From WJJR01 sp964440935 (lineage in GTDB: Bacteria; Zixibacteria; MSB-5A5; WJJR01), in contig CAYTTY010000022.1 in NCBI GenBank assembly GCA_964440935.1, forward strand, positions 1-57,271: a stretch of DNA of 57,271 bases, given 5' to 3'. The notes under the pieces were generated by a model that saw only the letters and a list, made by a program, of their open reading frames with translations, did not search any database and was not told the DNA's origin. The position numbers were made by a program, and so were the translations under genes. Positions 1-7,947 of the stretch are shown piece after piece. Numbering within the stretch: the stretch's first letter is position 1; every line of letters starts with the position of its first letter.

Positions 1-23
1 TGCCTCGCGCTCCCGATGCCTTA

Positions 24-182
24 TAGCGGTTGTCAGAATAACTGTCCGATTCCAGCGTGCCGTCACGCGCCCTCGCGTGACGGTTATCTCCACGACCGAC
101 AAGGCGTCACCCAAGGGCGGGTGACACCACATGTGATCACCGTGTTGGCTTCAAACGGACAATACTTCTGACAATCGCACTA
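24..182. repeat. TA-flanked inverted-terminal-repeat element (family 1)
   Basis: A roughly 159 bp element whose ends are inverted copies: AGCGGTTGTCAGAA on the left and TTCTGACAATCGC on the right, each bordered by TA. Inside are a GTCACGCG/CGCGTGAC hairpin (about 62-83) and a GGCGTCACC-type hairpin (about 104-127). Related copies lie near 21523, 36597, 36769, 40632, 50509, 56727 and 57133. The right-hand TA plus the next base forms the TAG stop of the minus-strand PAP2 gene. No ORF is present, so it resembles a MITE. Tc1/mariner/IS630-type origin is inferred only from the TA flanks. Confidence 0.75.
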
Positions 183-1043
183 ATTCAGCGGGATGCGAAT
201 TAGAAACACCGGCGTCGATAAATTACTCTCGCCCGATTGTTTCGTTTCATACGCCAGTCGATAAAAGACTTCGCCCATCACGGCTCCGACCAGTGCACCG
301 GCGGCGATATCGGTGAAGTAATGGCGGTCGGCGTGCACGCGTGACAATCCAACAAATGTCGCCCAACTGAATGTGATGATCGGGGAGAGGACGCGGCCGA
401 CGCGATACTCGTCCGCGGTCCACTTCTGGCGCATGTGCCGTCGCAACCGTCGATTGAGGAAGGTGCTGGTGAAGAAGACCGACGAGGCATGGCCGGAGAA
501 GAACGAGTGGCTGTGACCCTCGTGGCTCTTGGGGTCATGATACTCATCGATGTTGATCGCTCGGCAGCACGGACGAGTGCGCCTGACGAGCCCCTTGGTC
601 ATGTCGGTGATCCCTTTGGTAGTAACGACACCCGCCAGAAACATCGGGATATCGTGTGCGAATTCCTCGCGGTCGATATCGATCGCACTCATGATCACAA
701 GCGCCGTGATCGGAGAAATAGCCGAGCCAAAGTTGTTGTCGAGAAAATTGGTTCGGAGTTCGGCAGCGCCATGCAAACGGTCCCGGAACCATCGGTCGAT
801 CGCCGGTGGTTCAGGGATGACGAGGGCGGAATCGATATCGACCTCATGAGTGAGAATTCGCCCCAAGACATAGGCGGAGGCTGACGAGGTAAAGATCGCT
901 GCCTTCTCACCATCGCTCAGATCGCGCGGTGCCAATTCGCCGGCATCGCCATTCCGGGACTGTCCCAAGACCGCGATACACAGTGTCAGAGCCAGCAGAA
1001 ACGTGGCGAACGGCGGTCGGACAGTGGTTGAATCTCTGGTCAT
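180..1043 (-). CDS. PAP2-superfamily membrane/periplasmic phosphatase
   Basis: The 287-residue product begins with a hydrophobic signal segment (about residues 12-27). It then carries the three signature blocks of the type 2 phosphatidic acid phosphatase family: KGLVRRTRP (K-x6-RP), FFSGH (the usual PSGH block with Phe for Pro) and SRVHADRHYFTD (SR-x5-H-x3-D), which supply the nucleophilic and acid histidines. The family dephosphorylates lipid phosphates or undecaprenyl pyrophosphate at the periplasmic face. The substrate cannot be read from sequence. The gene is a lone minus-strand unit, divergent from the transporter operon at 1213. Its TAG stop is shared with the terminal sequence of a repeat element. 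Confidence 0.85.
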   Translation of the reverse strand: MTRDSTTVRPPFATFLLALTLCIAVLGQSRNGDAGELAPRDLSDGEKAAIFTSSASAYVLGRILTHEVDIDSALVIPEPPAIDRWFRDRLHGAAELRTNFLDNNFGSAISPITALVIMSAIDIDREEFAHDIPMFLAGVVTTKGITDMTKGLVRRTRPCCRAINIDEYHDPKSHEGHSHSFFSGHASSVFFTSTFLNRRLRRHMRQKWTADEYRVGRVLSPIITFSWATFVGLSRVHADRHYFTDIAAGALVGAVMGEVFYRLAYETKQSGESNLSTPVFLIRIPLN

Positions 1044-1139
1044 ATCGATCAGCCTTAAGGCGGTGACTCTCCGGGCGTGCTGCGGCCATCACTGCCGGGA
1101 GGAAGAAAGCGATGCCGACGGGCTGATGCCACGGTCTCA

Positions 1140-1168
1140 TTGATATTTGTGGGGGTAAGGTGTATTCT
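1140..1168 (+). promoter_or_regulatory. Candidate sigma70-type promoter for the transporter operon
   Basis: TTGATA (1140-1145) and TATTCT (1163-1168) are separated by 17 bp. This lies 45 bp upstream of the start of the Npt-like transporter gene in the divergent intergenic region. Motif-based only. Confidence 0.4.
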
Positions 1169-1212
1169 GGAAGACCTTTTTCGGATCATCCGAGAGGCTT
1201 GGGAGTTTGTCT

Positions 1213-3993
1213 GTGACACGCATGTGGCGCAAACTGGTTGATATCCGTGAGGGTGAGTGGTCCCGCACTCTGGCGATGTTTACCTATATTCTCACGGTGA
1301 TTGCCGTTTTGGTCATCGTCAAGTCCGTGCGGCAGTCGTTGTTCCTTCAGAAGTTTGGCGCGGCCAGTCTTCCGTATGTCTATTTGCTGATCGCGGCGAT
1401 CGCAGGGACGATCGCGACGATTTACCAGCGGTTTTCCCATCGTGTGAGAGTTCATCGTCTGCTGATCTGGACGATGGTGATCATCATCGCCAATCTGTTG
1501 ATTTTCCGATTTCTCTCCCTGATTGGCTGGAGTCCACTGGCGTACGTTCTGTACGTCTGGGTGGCTGTTTACGGGATTCTGGCCACCGCGCAATTCTGGA
1601 TGCTGGCCAACTACGTTTACGATCCGCGTCAGGCAAAGCGGTTGTTCCCGATTCTGGGTGTGGGGGCGACGCTCGGCGGTATCCTCGGCGGTTATATCAC
1701 ACAATTCACGTCAATCGCGTTGGGCACGGAAAACATGCTGCTCCTGTCCGGCGTCATGCTGCTCATTTGCATTGGATTGGCCTGGCGGCTGGGTACGACG
1801 GAACGGGAGACCATCCGTGAAGCGGAACGTGCCCGACGATTTAAGGATTCATCGGCGGAGAAAACCGTCGGCGGGTTCAAGCTGATTTGGGAATCGAAGT
1901 ATCTCAAGCTGGTGATGGCCATCATCGCGTTGAGCATTGTTATTTCCACGGTTGTCGACAACCAGTTCTCGTTTGTTGTCGAGGAACACATACCCGATAA
2001 GGATGCCAAGACCGCGTTTTTTGGCCAATTTTTTACCTGGCTGGGTTGGGCAGCATTTCTCACACAGTTCTTCTTAACCGCTCGTGTTGTGCGTCGGTTC
2101 GGGATCGGTGTCGCGCTGGCGGTGCTGCCGGTGGCATTGTTTTTGGGATCTGGCTTATTCGTTCTCATTCCGATGCTGCTAACCGGTGTGCTCGTGAAGA
2201 TCGCTGACGGTACGTTCCGGTATACCATTCACAAAGCGTCCCTCGAGTTGCTCTTCCTGCCGATTCCGATCGGTGTGAAGAATAAGACGAAAACGTTCAT
2301 TGATGTTTTTACCGATCGGTTTTCCAAGGGACTTGCCGCTCTTCTGGTACTACTGGTTACGACGTTGTTGGGCTTTCATTACACGATCCTCTCCTACGTG
2401 TTGATGGGTCTGGCGGTTGTTTGGATCGGTGTGGTCGTGCTGGCGCGCAAGGAGTATACCGCGGCCTTCCGCGATTCGTTGATGGGACGGAAGCTCGACG
2501 AGGACACACTGATCATCTCCCCCACCGATCCATCGGCAGTCGATGCGCTGGCCGAATCGTTGCGGACTGCCAAGGGTACGGCGGCGCGACGTTTACTCGA
2601 TCTGGTGGAGGGAATCAAATCACCGAAACTAATCGATCCGCTGGTCAGTTTTGCGCACGACCCGGATACCAATATCGCACGCGCAGCCCTCGACCGACTG
2701 GCGGAGCAGGACGCGCCAGAAGTCGGAGAGCGTTTGAAGGACCTGTTGGAGTCGCCGGACGTGGAGATTGTCGAGCGCGTCATTCGTATCCGTTGTAGTC
2801 GAAAAGAGGCGTTATCCCCAATCGAGCTGGGACCGTTTCTGGCCGATGACCGTCCGCTGGTGCGGCTGGGTGCCGTGATGTGTGCATTACGATCAGGGGG
2901 AGACATCGGCGCCGACATTGTCGATGCGGACACCCTCGAGCATTTTCTCGAAGATTCGGGCGGTGGGCAGGACCGCCATGCGATGGACCGTATGCTCGCC
3001 TCGCTGTTGCGCGTGTTGCCCGATGATGAATTGGCGCACACGTACACGCGACGCTTCCTCGACAGCGACGACCCCGAGATTCGCGGCGAAGCCATCGAAT
3101 CGGCCGGGCGGTTGCGCTCGCGCGAACTGGTCGAGCCCTTGATTCGCAGCCTCGACGACCGGCGATTGCGTTATAAAGTCCGCGACGCGCTGGCCGGATA
3201 CGGCGAGTCGGCTCTCGGAACCATTGAGGACTATTTCCGCGATCCGAATACGGTGTTCTCCATCCGTCAGTATCTGCCGCGTGTGCTGGAACGCATTCCG
3301 TCCCAGCGATCAGTCGATATCTTGGTGAGCGGCCTTGACGATATCGATGCGCGCGTTCGATTCGCGTCGCTACGATCGTTGGGCCGACTGCGGGCGAAGC
3401 ATCAGGAGTTGGAGTTCGCGCATGATCGGGTTGCCACGCGCCTGGAAGAAGAAGTGCACAAGGCGTACCGTTACCAGGGGTGGGTGCTCGATGTCGCCGA
3501 CAACAACGAAGCGGCGCTGCTGCGAAAGACACTCAATGAGAAGTCACACAAAACCCTCGATCGCTTATTCCGATTGCTGGCGATGTCCCATCCGCCAGCC
3601 GAGTTGTATGCGGCGTGCCAGGCGCTGTACTCACCGAATGCACGCATTCGGGCCAACGCGGTGGAGTACCTCGACAATGTGCTCAGGCCGCCGCACAAGC
3701 AGTGGGTGCTGGGTCTTGTCGAAGAACGTCCGTCGATCGATGAGATCAGCAGCATGCTGAGAACGTTTGGCGATACGCCGCCGAAGTGGCCCGACGATTT
3801 GGAGCATCAAGTCAGTACCGACGACGATTGGCTGGCTGCCTGTGCGCTGTACACCGTGTGGGCGTTGCAGGAACGGAAGTTGTTTCGGTTATTTGAACGG
3901 GATCTGGACCCCAATGTGAGACGCAGACGTCCACTGACTGTTGAAACGTTGTACAGCTTGCGGCAGCGGATCGAATCGAAGCTGCCGGAGTAG
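1213..3993 (+). CDS. Npt1/Npt2-like MFS nucleotide-type transporter with C-terminal HEAT repeats
   Basis: About 926 residues. The first ~420 are strongly hydrophobic, with roughly 12 predicted membrane spans, and resemble the MFS/ATP-ADP-translocase-like (Npt1/Npt2) group. The second half (about 430-820) is soluble and made of repeated helical pairs of HEAT type (for example SPKLIDPLVSFAHDPDTNIA and REAL/VEPLIRSLDD-like units). The GTG at 1213 is preferred because GGGAG lies 7 bp upstream; an in-frame TTG at 1207 and an ATG at 1222 are alternatives. A cyclic-nucleotide-binding protein follows 29 bp after the stop, an arrangement in which HEAT and cNMP modules may gate or regulate transport. 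The substrate is not established from the sequence. Confidence 0.75.
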   Translation: MTRMWRKLVDIREGEWSRTLAMFTYILTVIAVLVIVKSVRQSLFLQKFGAASLPYVYLLIAAIAGTIATIYQRFSHRVRVHRLLIWTMVIIIANLLIFRFLSLIGWSPLAYVLYVWVAVYGILATAQFWMLANYVYDPRQAKRLFPILGVGATLGGILGGYITQFTSIALGTENMLLLSGVMLLICIGLAWRLGTTERETIREAERARRFKDSSAEKTVGGFKLIWESKYLKLVMAIIALSIVISTVVDNQFSFVVEEHIPDKDAKTAFFGQFFTWLGWAAFLTQFFLTARVVRRFGIGVALAVLPVALFLGSGLFVLIPMLLTGVLVKIADGTFRYTIHKASLELLFLPIPIGVKNKTKTFIDVFTDRFSKGLAALLVLLVTTLLGFHYTILSYVLMGLAVVWIGVVVLARKEYTAAFRDSLMGRKLDEDTLIISPTDPSAVDALAESLRTAKGTAARRLLDLVEGIKSPKLIDPLVSFAHDPDTNIARAALDRLAEQDAPEVGERLKDLLESPDVEIVERVIRIRCSRKEALSPIELGPFLADDRPLVRLGAVMCALRSGGDIGADIVDADTLEHFLEDSGGGQDRHAMDRMLASLLRVLPDDELAHTYTRRFLDSDDPEIRGEAIESAGRLRSRELVEPLIRSLDDRRLRYKVRDALAGYGESALGTIEDYFRDPNTVFSIRQYLPRVLERIPSQRSVDILVSGLDDIDARVRFASLRSLGRLRAKHQELEFAHDRVATRLEEEVHKAYRYQGWVLDVADNNEAALLRKTLNEKSHKTLDRLFRLLAMSHPPAELYAACQALYSPNARIRANAVEYLDNVLRPPHKQWVLGLVEERPSIDEISSMLRTFGDTPPKWPDDLEHQVSTDDDWLAACALYTVWALQERKLFRLFERDLDPNVRRRRPLTVETLYSLRQRIESKLPE

Positions 3994-4022
3994 CCGGGTT
4001 GGACAAAGGAGAGAACGCAAGA

Positions 4023-4469
4023 ATGCTGTCGACCATCGAGCGCGTGCTCACCCTGCAGAAGAACGAGATCTTTGCGGACGTTTCCACCGAAGGTTTGGCG
4101 CATTTGGCGGCGATTGCCGAGGAAGTTGAGTTCGACGCGGGTGATTCGCTTTTCCACGAAGGTGAAATCCCCGACGCATGCTATCTGATGCTGGCGGGCC
4201 AGGTCGAGCTAAAACGCAGCAACCAAACGGAACTCACGGTTGGTGCCGGTGAGGATATCGGGGTGTGGGCACTGTTCGACGGCGAGCCGCGCGTGTTTTC
4301 GGCCACGGCGACGGAGAATACGCACGCGTTGAAGATCACACAGGAGGATTTCTACGATCTGCTTGCCGATCACACTGATATCGTACAGTCGTTCTTCCGG
4401 ACACTGGTCCGTCGCATTCGCCGAGTTCTCACTGATCGCACCGGCCATACCGCCGATCCGACCGGTTGA
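4023..4469 (+). CDS. Cyclic nucleotide-binding domain protein
   Basis: 148 residues, essentially one cNMP-binding beta-roll. LTLQKNEIFADVSTEGLAHL is the typical entry to the fold, followed by the FHEGEIPDACYLMLAGQVEL core and a C-terminal helix (YDLLADHTDIVQSFFRTLVR). No helix-turn-helix DNA-binding domain follows, so it is not a CRP transcription factor itself; a stand-alone sensor or subunit of the preceding transporter is more likely. The ATG at 4023 is chosen because AAAGGAGAG lies about 9 bp upstream. An in-frame TTG at 3999 has no such site. It sits between the transporter and a receiver-phosphatase gene in the same orientation, consistent with one operon. Confidence 0.8.
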   Translation: MLSTIERVLTLQKNEIFADVSTEGLAHLAAIAEEVEFDAGDSLFHEGEIPDACYLMLAGQVELKRSNQTELTVGAGEDIGVWALFDGEPRVFSATATENTHALKITQEDFYDLLADHTDIVQSFFRTLVRRIRRVLTDRTGHTADPTG

Positions 4470-4489
4470 ACAGCCTCTTCAGATACTTC

Positions 4490-5704
4490 ATGATACACTC
4501 CGACACCAACACCGCAACCACACCGACACTGATGGTGGTTGATGACGAAGACATGGTGCTTCGCTCGATAGCCAATCTGTTCGAGTTGGAGACCGAGTAT
4601 CGGGTGCTGACGTTTGCATCGCCGCGAGAGGCACTGAACGCCGCGCGTCGGGAGCCGCTCGACTGCGTGATCAGCGACTTTCTCATGCCGGAAATGGACG
4701 GGTTGGAGTTTCTCAAGGCGCTGAAGGAAGTATCTCCGAATGTGCCGTCGATTCTCCTGACCGGGTATGCGGACAAAGAGAACGCCATCAAGGCAATCAA
4801 TGATGTGCGTCTGTATCAGTATCTCGAGAAGCCGTGGGACAATGACTATCTGCGACTGGTGGTACGCAACGCGATTGGCCACAAGTCACTGGAGCAGGCG
4901 CTCAGTGAACGATTGCACGAACTCGACCGCGCCGTCCACGACCGTGACACGTTCCGCAGGACGGCCGAAGGCTTGGAAGCGGAGCTGCGTCTGGCGGAAG
5001 AGGTGCAGCGTTCGATTCTGCCGCAGAGCGATCTGACCGATCCTCACTATCGGTTCTTTTCGCGATACTATCCCACCGGTCAACTGGGCGGCGACTTCTA
5101 CGATGTGGCTTTCACGCATCCGGGACGGTTCCATGCGATGATGGCCGACGTGGCCGGTCATGGGGCCGCGGCGGCCTTGGGAACGATGCTGGTGAAGGTG
5201 CTGTTTACGGATATCACGCAGCGTGACGACGGCTGCGATGGCATGCTGTGCGATATGAATGAGCGTCTGTACCGTTTGCTGCCAACCACGCATTTTGTGA
5301 CGGCTTTCGTGGTGCGCGCCGATGCGGAGGCGCGTGAACTGGTCGCGGCATCGGCCGGCGGGCCTCATCCGATTATGTTCTCACGTGACCCGGCATGTCC
5401 GGTCGAACAATGGGCCTTGAACGGGCTGCCACTGGGAGCGTTTGATTCAACAATCTTCCGCAGACCTGAAAAAGTGAGCCGGCCGTTTGTGTCCGGTGAT
5501 CGCGTCCTCTTGTACACTGACGGCCTCCTTGACACCGAAGTGGACCATTCCGAATCGGTTGATCCGACTGAAATTGTCCGGACCATCGAAGAGATCCGTC
5601 ATCTCGACGGCAACGACCTGCTCGACCGTTTGGCGGAATCGCGCGGCATCGGGGAACGAAAGCTGCCGGATGATGTGAATCTGTTGCTGATTGAGGCGGT
5701 GTAG
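4490..5704 (+). CDS. Response regulator with SpoIIE/RsbU-type PP2C phosphatase output
   Basis: About 404 residues. An N-terminal CheY-like receiver carries the VVDDED acid cluster, the phospho-acceptor Asp in CVISDFLMPEMDG, and the Thr/Lys pair in LLTGYADKENA and YLEKPW. A coiled linker (about 130-175) leads to a SpoIIE-type Mn/Mg phosphatase with EEVQRSILPQ, GGDFYDV, ADVAGHGAAAAL and LLYTDGLLD. Such proteins dephosphorylate anti-anti-sigma (STAS) partners in partner-switching cascades; no STAS or anti-sigma gene is in this window. The ATG at 4490 is the first ATG. An upstream in-frame TTG (4466) overlaps the previous stop, and neither has a good ribosome-binding site. Confidence 0.88.
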   Translation: MIHSDTNTATTPTLMVVDDEDMVLRSIANLFELETEYRVLTFASPREALNAARREPLDCVISDFLMPEMDGLEFLKALKEVSPNVPSILLTGYADKENAIKAINDVRLYQYLEKPWDNDYLRLVVRNAIGHKSLEQALSERLHELDRAVHDRDTFRRTAEGLEAELRLAEEVQRSILPQSDLTDPHYRFFSRYYPTGQLGGDFYDVAFTHPGRFHAMMADVAGHGAAAALGTMLVKVLFTDITQRDDGCDGMLCDMNERLYRLLPTTHFVTAFVVRADAEARELVAASAGGPHPIMFSRDPACPVEQWALNGLPLGAFDSTIFRRPEKVSRPFVSGDRVLLYTDGLLDTEVDHSESVDPTEIVRTIEEIRHLDGNDLLDRLAESRGIGERKLPDDVNLLLIEAV

Positions 5705-6054
5705 CACACTTTCACAGTGTTTTGAATGGACTGGTCTGAGACCGGCGATCCGAACTGAGAGTCTCACCCCTCACCCCAACCCTCTCCCCGCTGAAAAGCG
5801 CGGGGAGAGGGAGCAAAACATAGGGGCGACACTGCGACCCGGCTCAGTGCAGACGGCTGTGAGCCCGCTCGCCTGCGGCTCGCTCTTTCGGCACGTCCCA
5901 TTGGCGTTGTTGAACCGAGGGTGCCCAAACTCGCCCTGCCATTGAGATGGGCAACCGATCACCAAGGACCACCATCCCATTGACTCCCCCCAGGCAGACA
6001 CCTACCTTCGCCGGTTACTTGTGGGCTATGGCCCGTACGGACTGAGAGCGTCGC
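5705..6054. other. Intergenic region with one strong hairpin repeat
   Basis: No convincing gene. The only clear structure is a 12 bp perfect stem, CCCTCTCCCCGC at 5780-5791 paired with GCGGGGAGAGGG at 5800-5811. It is flanked by CTCACCCC on the left and has an 8-base loop. This CTCACCCC...CCCTCTCCCC type is a dispersed repeat seen in many bacterial genomes. It lacks a T-tract, so terminator function is uncertain. Confidence 0.6.
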
Positions 6055-6534
6055 ATGAGCGAAAATGAATCATTTGTGGTGGCGATCATTGATGATGAAC
6101 CGATGGTCACCCAGAGTATCAAGAACTTCTTGTCGCTGGAAACCGATTACGAAGTCCTTTCCTTCAACTCCCCACAGGAAGCCCTCGATACGTTGAAGGA
6201 CCGTCCGGTCGACGTGATCATATCCGATTACCTGATGCCGGACATCAACGGAATCGAACTGCTGCTTCAATTGAAGGAGATTCAACCGCAGGCGACGCGC
6301 ATTCTTCTCACCGGCTACGCCGACAAGGAAAACGCAATTAAAGCGATAAATGACGTCGGCTTGTACCAGTACATCGAAAAGCCGTGGGAGAACGAAGACC
6401 TCAAGCTGATCATCCGCAACGGAATCGAGAAACGCGTCTTGCTCCGGCGGTTGGCAGACAAAGTGCAGGAACTCGACAAGGCCTCAGCCGAGTTGAAGGG
6501 CGTTTATTCCGATTTGCTTAAGGCATTTAAGTAA
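6055..6534 (+). CDS. Stand-alone receiver-domain response regulator
   Basis: 159 residues forming one CheY-like receiver plus a C-terminal helix (about 125-159) with coiled-coil character. Visible are the acid pair in AIIDDEP, the phospho-acceptor Asp in DVIISDYLMPDINGIE, the Thr of LLTGYADKENAIKAIND and the Lys of YIEKPWENED. The stretch LTGYADKENAIKAINDV is identical to the receiver of the SpoIIE-type protein upstream, so the two are likely paralogues answering the same or related kinases. No output domain is present, so it may act by protein contact. No histidine kinase is encoded in this window. Confidence 0.9.
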   Translation: MSENESFVVAIIDDEPMVTQSIKNFLSLETDYEVLSFNSPQEALDTLKDRPVDVIISDYLMPDINGIELLLQLKEIQPQATRILLTGYADKENAIKAINDVGLYQYIEKPWENEDLKLIIRNGIEKRVLLRRLADKVQELDKASAELKGVYSDLLKAFK

Positions 6535-6648
6535 AGGTTCCCGAGCCTATCGTACCGGTGTCACTGAGCCATTATCCAAACAAGACTTCAGAGGTATGAG
6601 CCTGACGGTGACGGTGGTTGTGATGACTCACTCCGACGATTTCCACGA

Positions 6649-7947
6649 ATGACACTCCTCCTGCGACTCATAGTAGCGAGCATTGTGGTGCTTTTTGTCG
6701 CTCTCGGGTCGGTGATGGCGGCGGACACGACCGAGGTAGCGGACACCGTCTCGTATCCCAAAGTCCAGCGCGACCGTTCGCCGATTGAGTACCTTCTGGC
6801 CCTGCCGTCAATTGTGTTGCAAGCCCCGTTCCGGATACTGGCGGGGGTAGTGTCGATACCGGTGTACGTTATCGAGAATGAGGAACTACTTCCGGAGATC
6901 GAGCGGGTCCTGACGACGTTCGAACTCGAGGGGATCAGTCCGGTCGCCGGTTACAGTTCCACCAAAGGATTCGTCGGTGGAGTGGCCTTGCGCAAGGGTG
7001 ATCTGTTCGCCGAGGGTGTCGGGTTTGGTCTCAAGGGCAGCTACTCGACCAATATGTATCGCTTCAGCTCAATCGTCCTTGGTGGGGAGCGTTGGGGAGG
7101 TGGCCCGTTTGGGTTGGTTGGTGAATTCGGGTGGCAGGCGCGGACGCGTGAGCGGTTTCATGGTATCGGGGCGACGTCGCGGCTGGACAACGAGTCGAAT
7201 TATGGCTTCCGCGGTATCTTTGGCTCGCTGCAAGCCCACTATGAATTCTCGTCGGGTTTGCAATCAATGGTTTTTGGTGCCATGCGCCAGGTCGACCCCC
7301 AGGATGGCCGTCTGACGTCAACGCCTCATGATCGCGATTCGATCGCGGCTCTATTTCCCGAACAGGACCTCTACGGACTCTTCGAACGCCTCGATCTGTA
7401 TGAGTTCGGTGCGCAGTTGTCGCACGATTGGCGGGAACGTCCGGGATCGCCGCTGAGTGGAGGAGCCGAGGTGCTGCGTGTGTCACGAGTGAGCGGGAGT
7501 GGTTCCGGGGATACGACCATCGGCTTCTGGCGTGTGTACGGGGATGTGTCACACTATGTCAATCTGTTCCGTGGACGGGTCATCGGCATTCGAGTCCTGG
7601 CGCAAGTAACCGAACCCGACGATGGGACACGCGTACCGTTCTATGAACTCTCTCAGCTCGGAGGCAGTGACAATCTCCGTGGATTTCGCTCCGGCCGATT
7701 TATCGGGCAGGACATGGCCATGTTCACGCTCGAGTATCGCTGGCCGTTGTGGCGGCACCTCGACGCATTCATCTTTACCGATCAGGGTCGGGTCTTTGCA
7801 AATCTCGAGGACGATTTTGAGTTCACCAATTTCGAGTCGTCGTATGGCGGCGGTATTCGCATTTGGAATCAGTTGGCCAGCAGCGAGATTTCCGTTGCCA
7901 GAAGCAACGAGAAGCTACGCTTCTATCTCAGTTTCGGGGCGTTGTGA
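6649..7947 (+). CDS. Outer-membrane beta-barrel protein of the bacterial surface antigen (D15/BamA) type
   Basis: 432 residues with a signal peptide (about 1-24, ending VMAA). The C-terminal two thirds alternate hydrophobic and polar residues as in transmembrane beta-strands. The segment FYELSQLGGSDNLRGFRSGRF followed by FTLEYRWPLW and FIFTDQGRVF is typical of Omp85/D15 barrels; LRGF echoes the conserved L6-loop RGF motif. No POTRA repeats can fit in the short N-terminal part, so this is a barrel-only member rather than BamA itself. The stop overlaps the start of the kinase-like lipoprotein gene (TGATG), so the two are translationally coupled and probably act together at the outer membrane. 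Confidence 0.82.
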   Translation: MTLLLRLIVASIVVLFVALGSVMAADTTEVADTVSYPKVQRDRSPIEYLLALPSIVLQAPFRILAGVVSIPVYVIENEELLPEIERVLTTFELEGISPVAGYSSTKGFVGGVALRKGDLFAEGVGFGLKGSYSTNMYRFSSIVLGGERWGGGPFGLVGEFGWQARTRERFHGIGATSRLDNESNYGFRGIFGSLQAHYEFSSGLQSMVFGAMRQVDPQDGRLTSTPHDRDSIAALFPEQDLYGLFERLDLYEFGAQLSHDWRERPGSPLSGGAEVLRVSRVSGSGSGDTTIGFWRVYGDVSHYVNLFRGRVIGIRVLAQVTEPDDGTRVPFYELSQLGGSDNLRGFRSGRFIGQDMAMFTLEYRWPLWRHLDAFIFTDQGRVFANLEDDFEFTNFESSYGGGIRIWNQLASSEISVARSNEKLRFYLSFGAL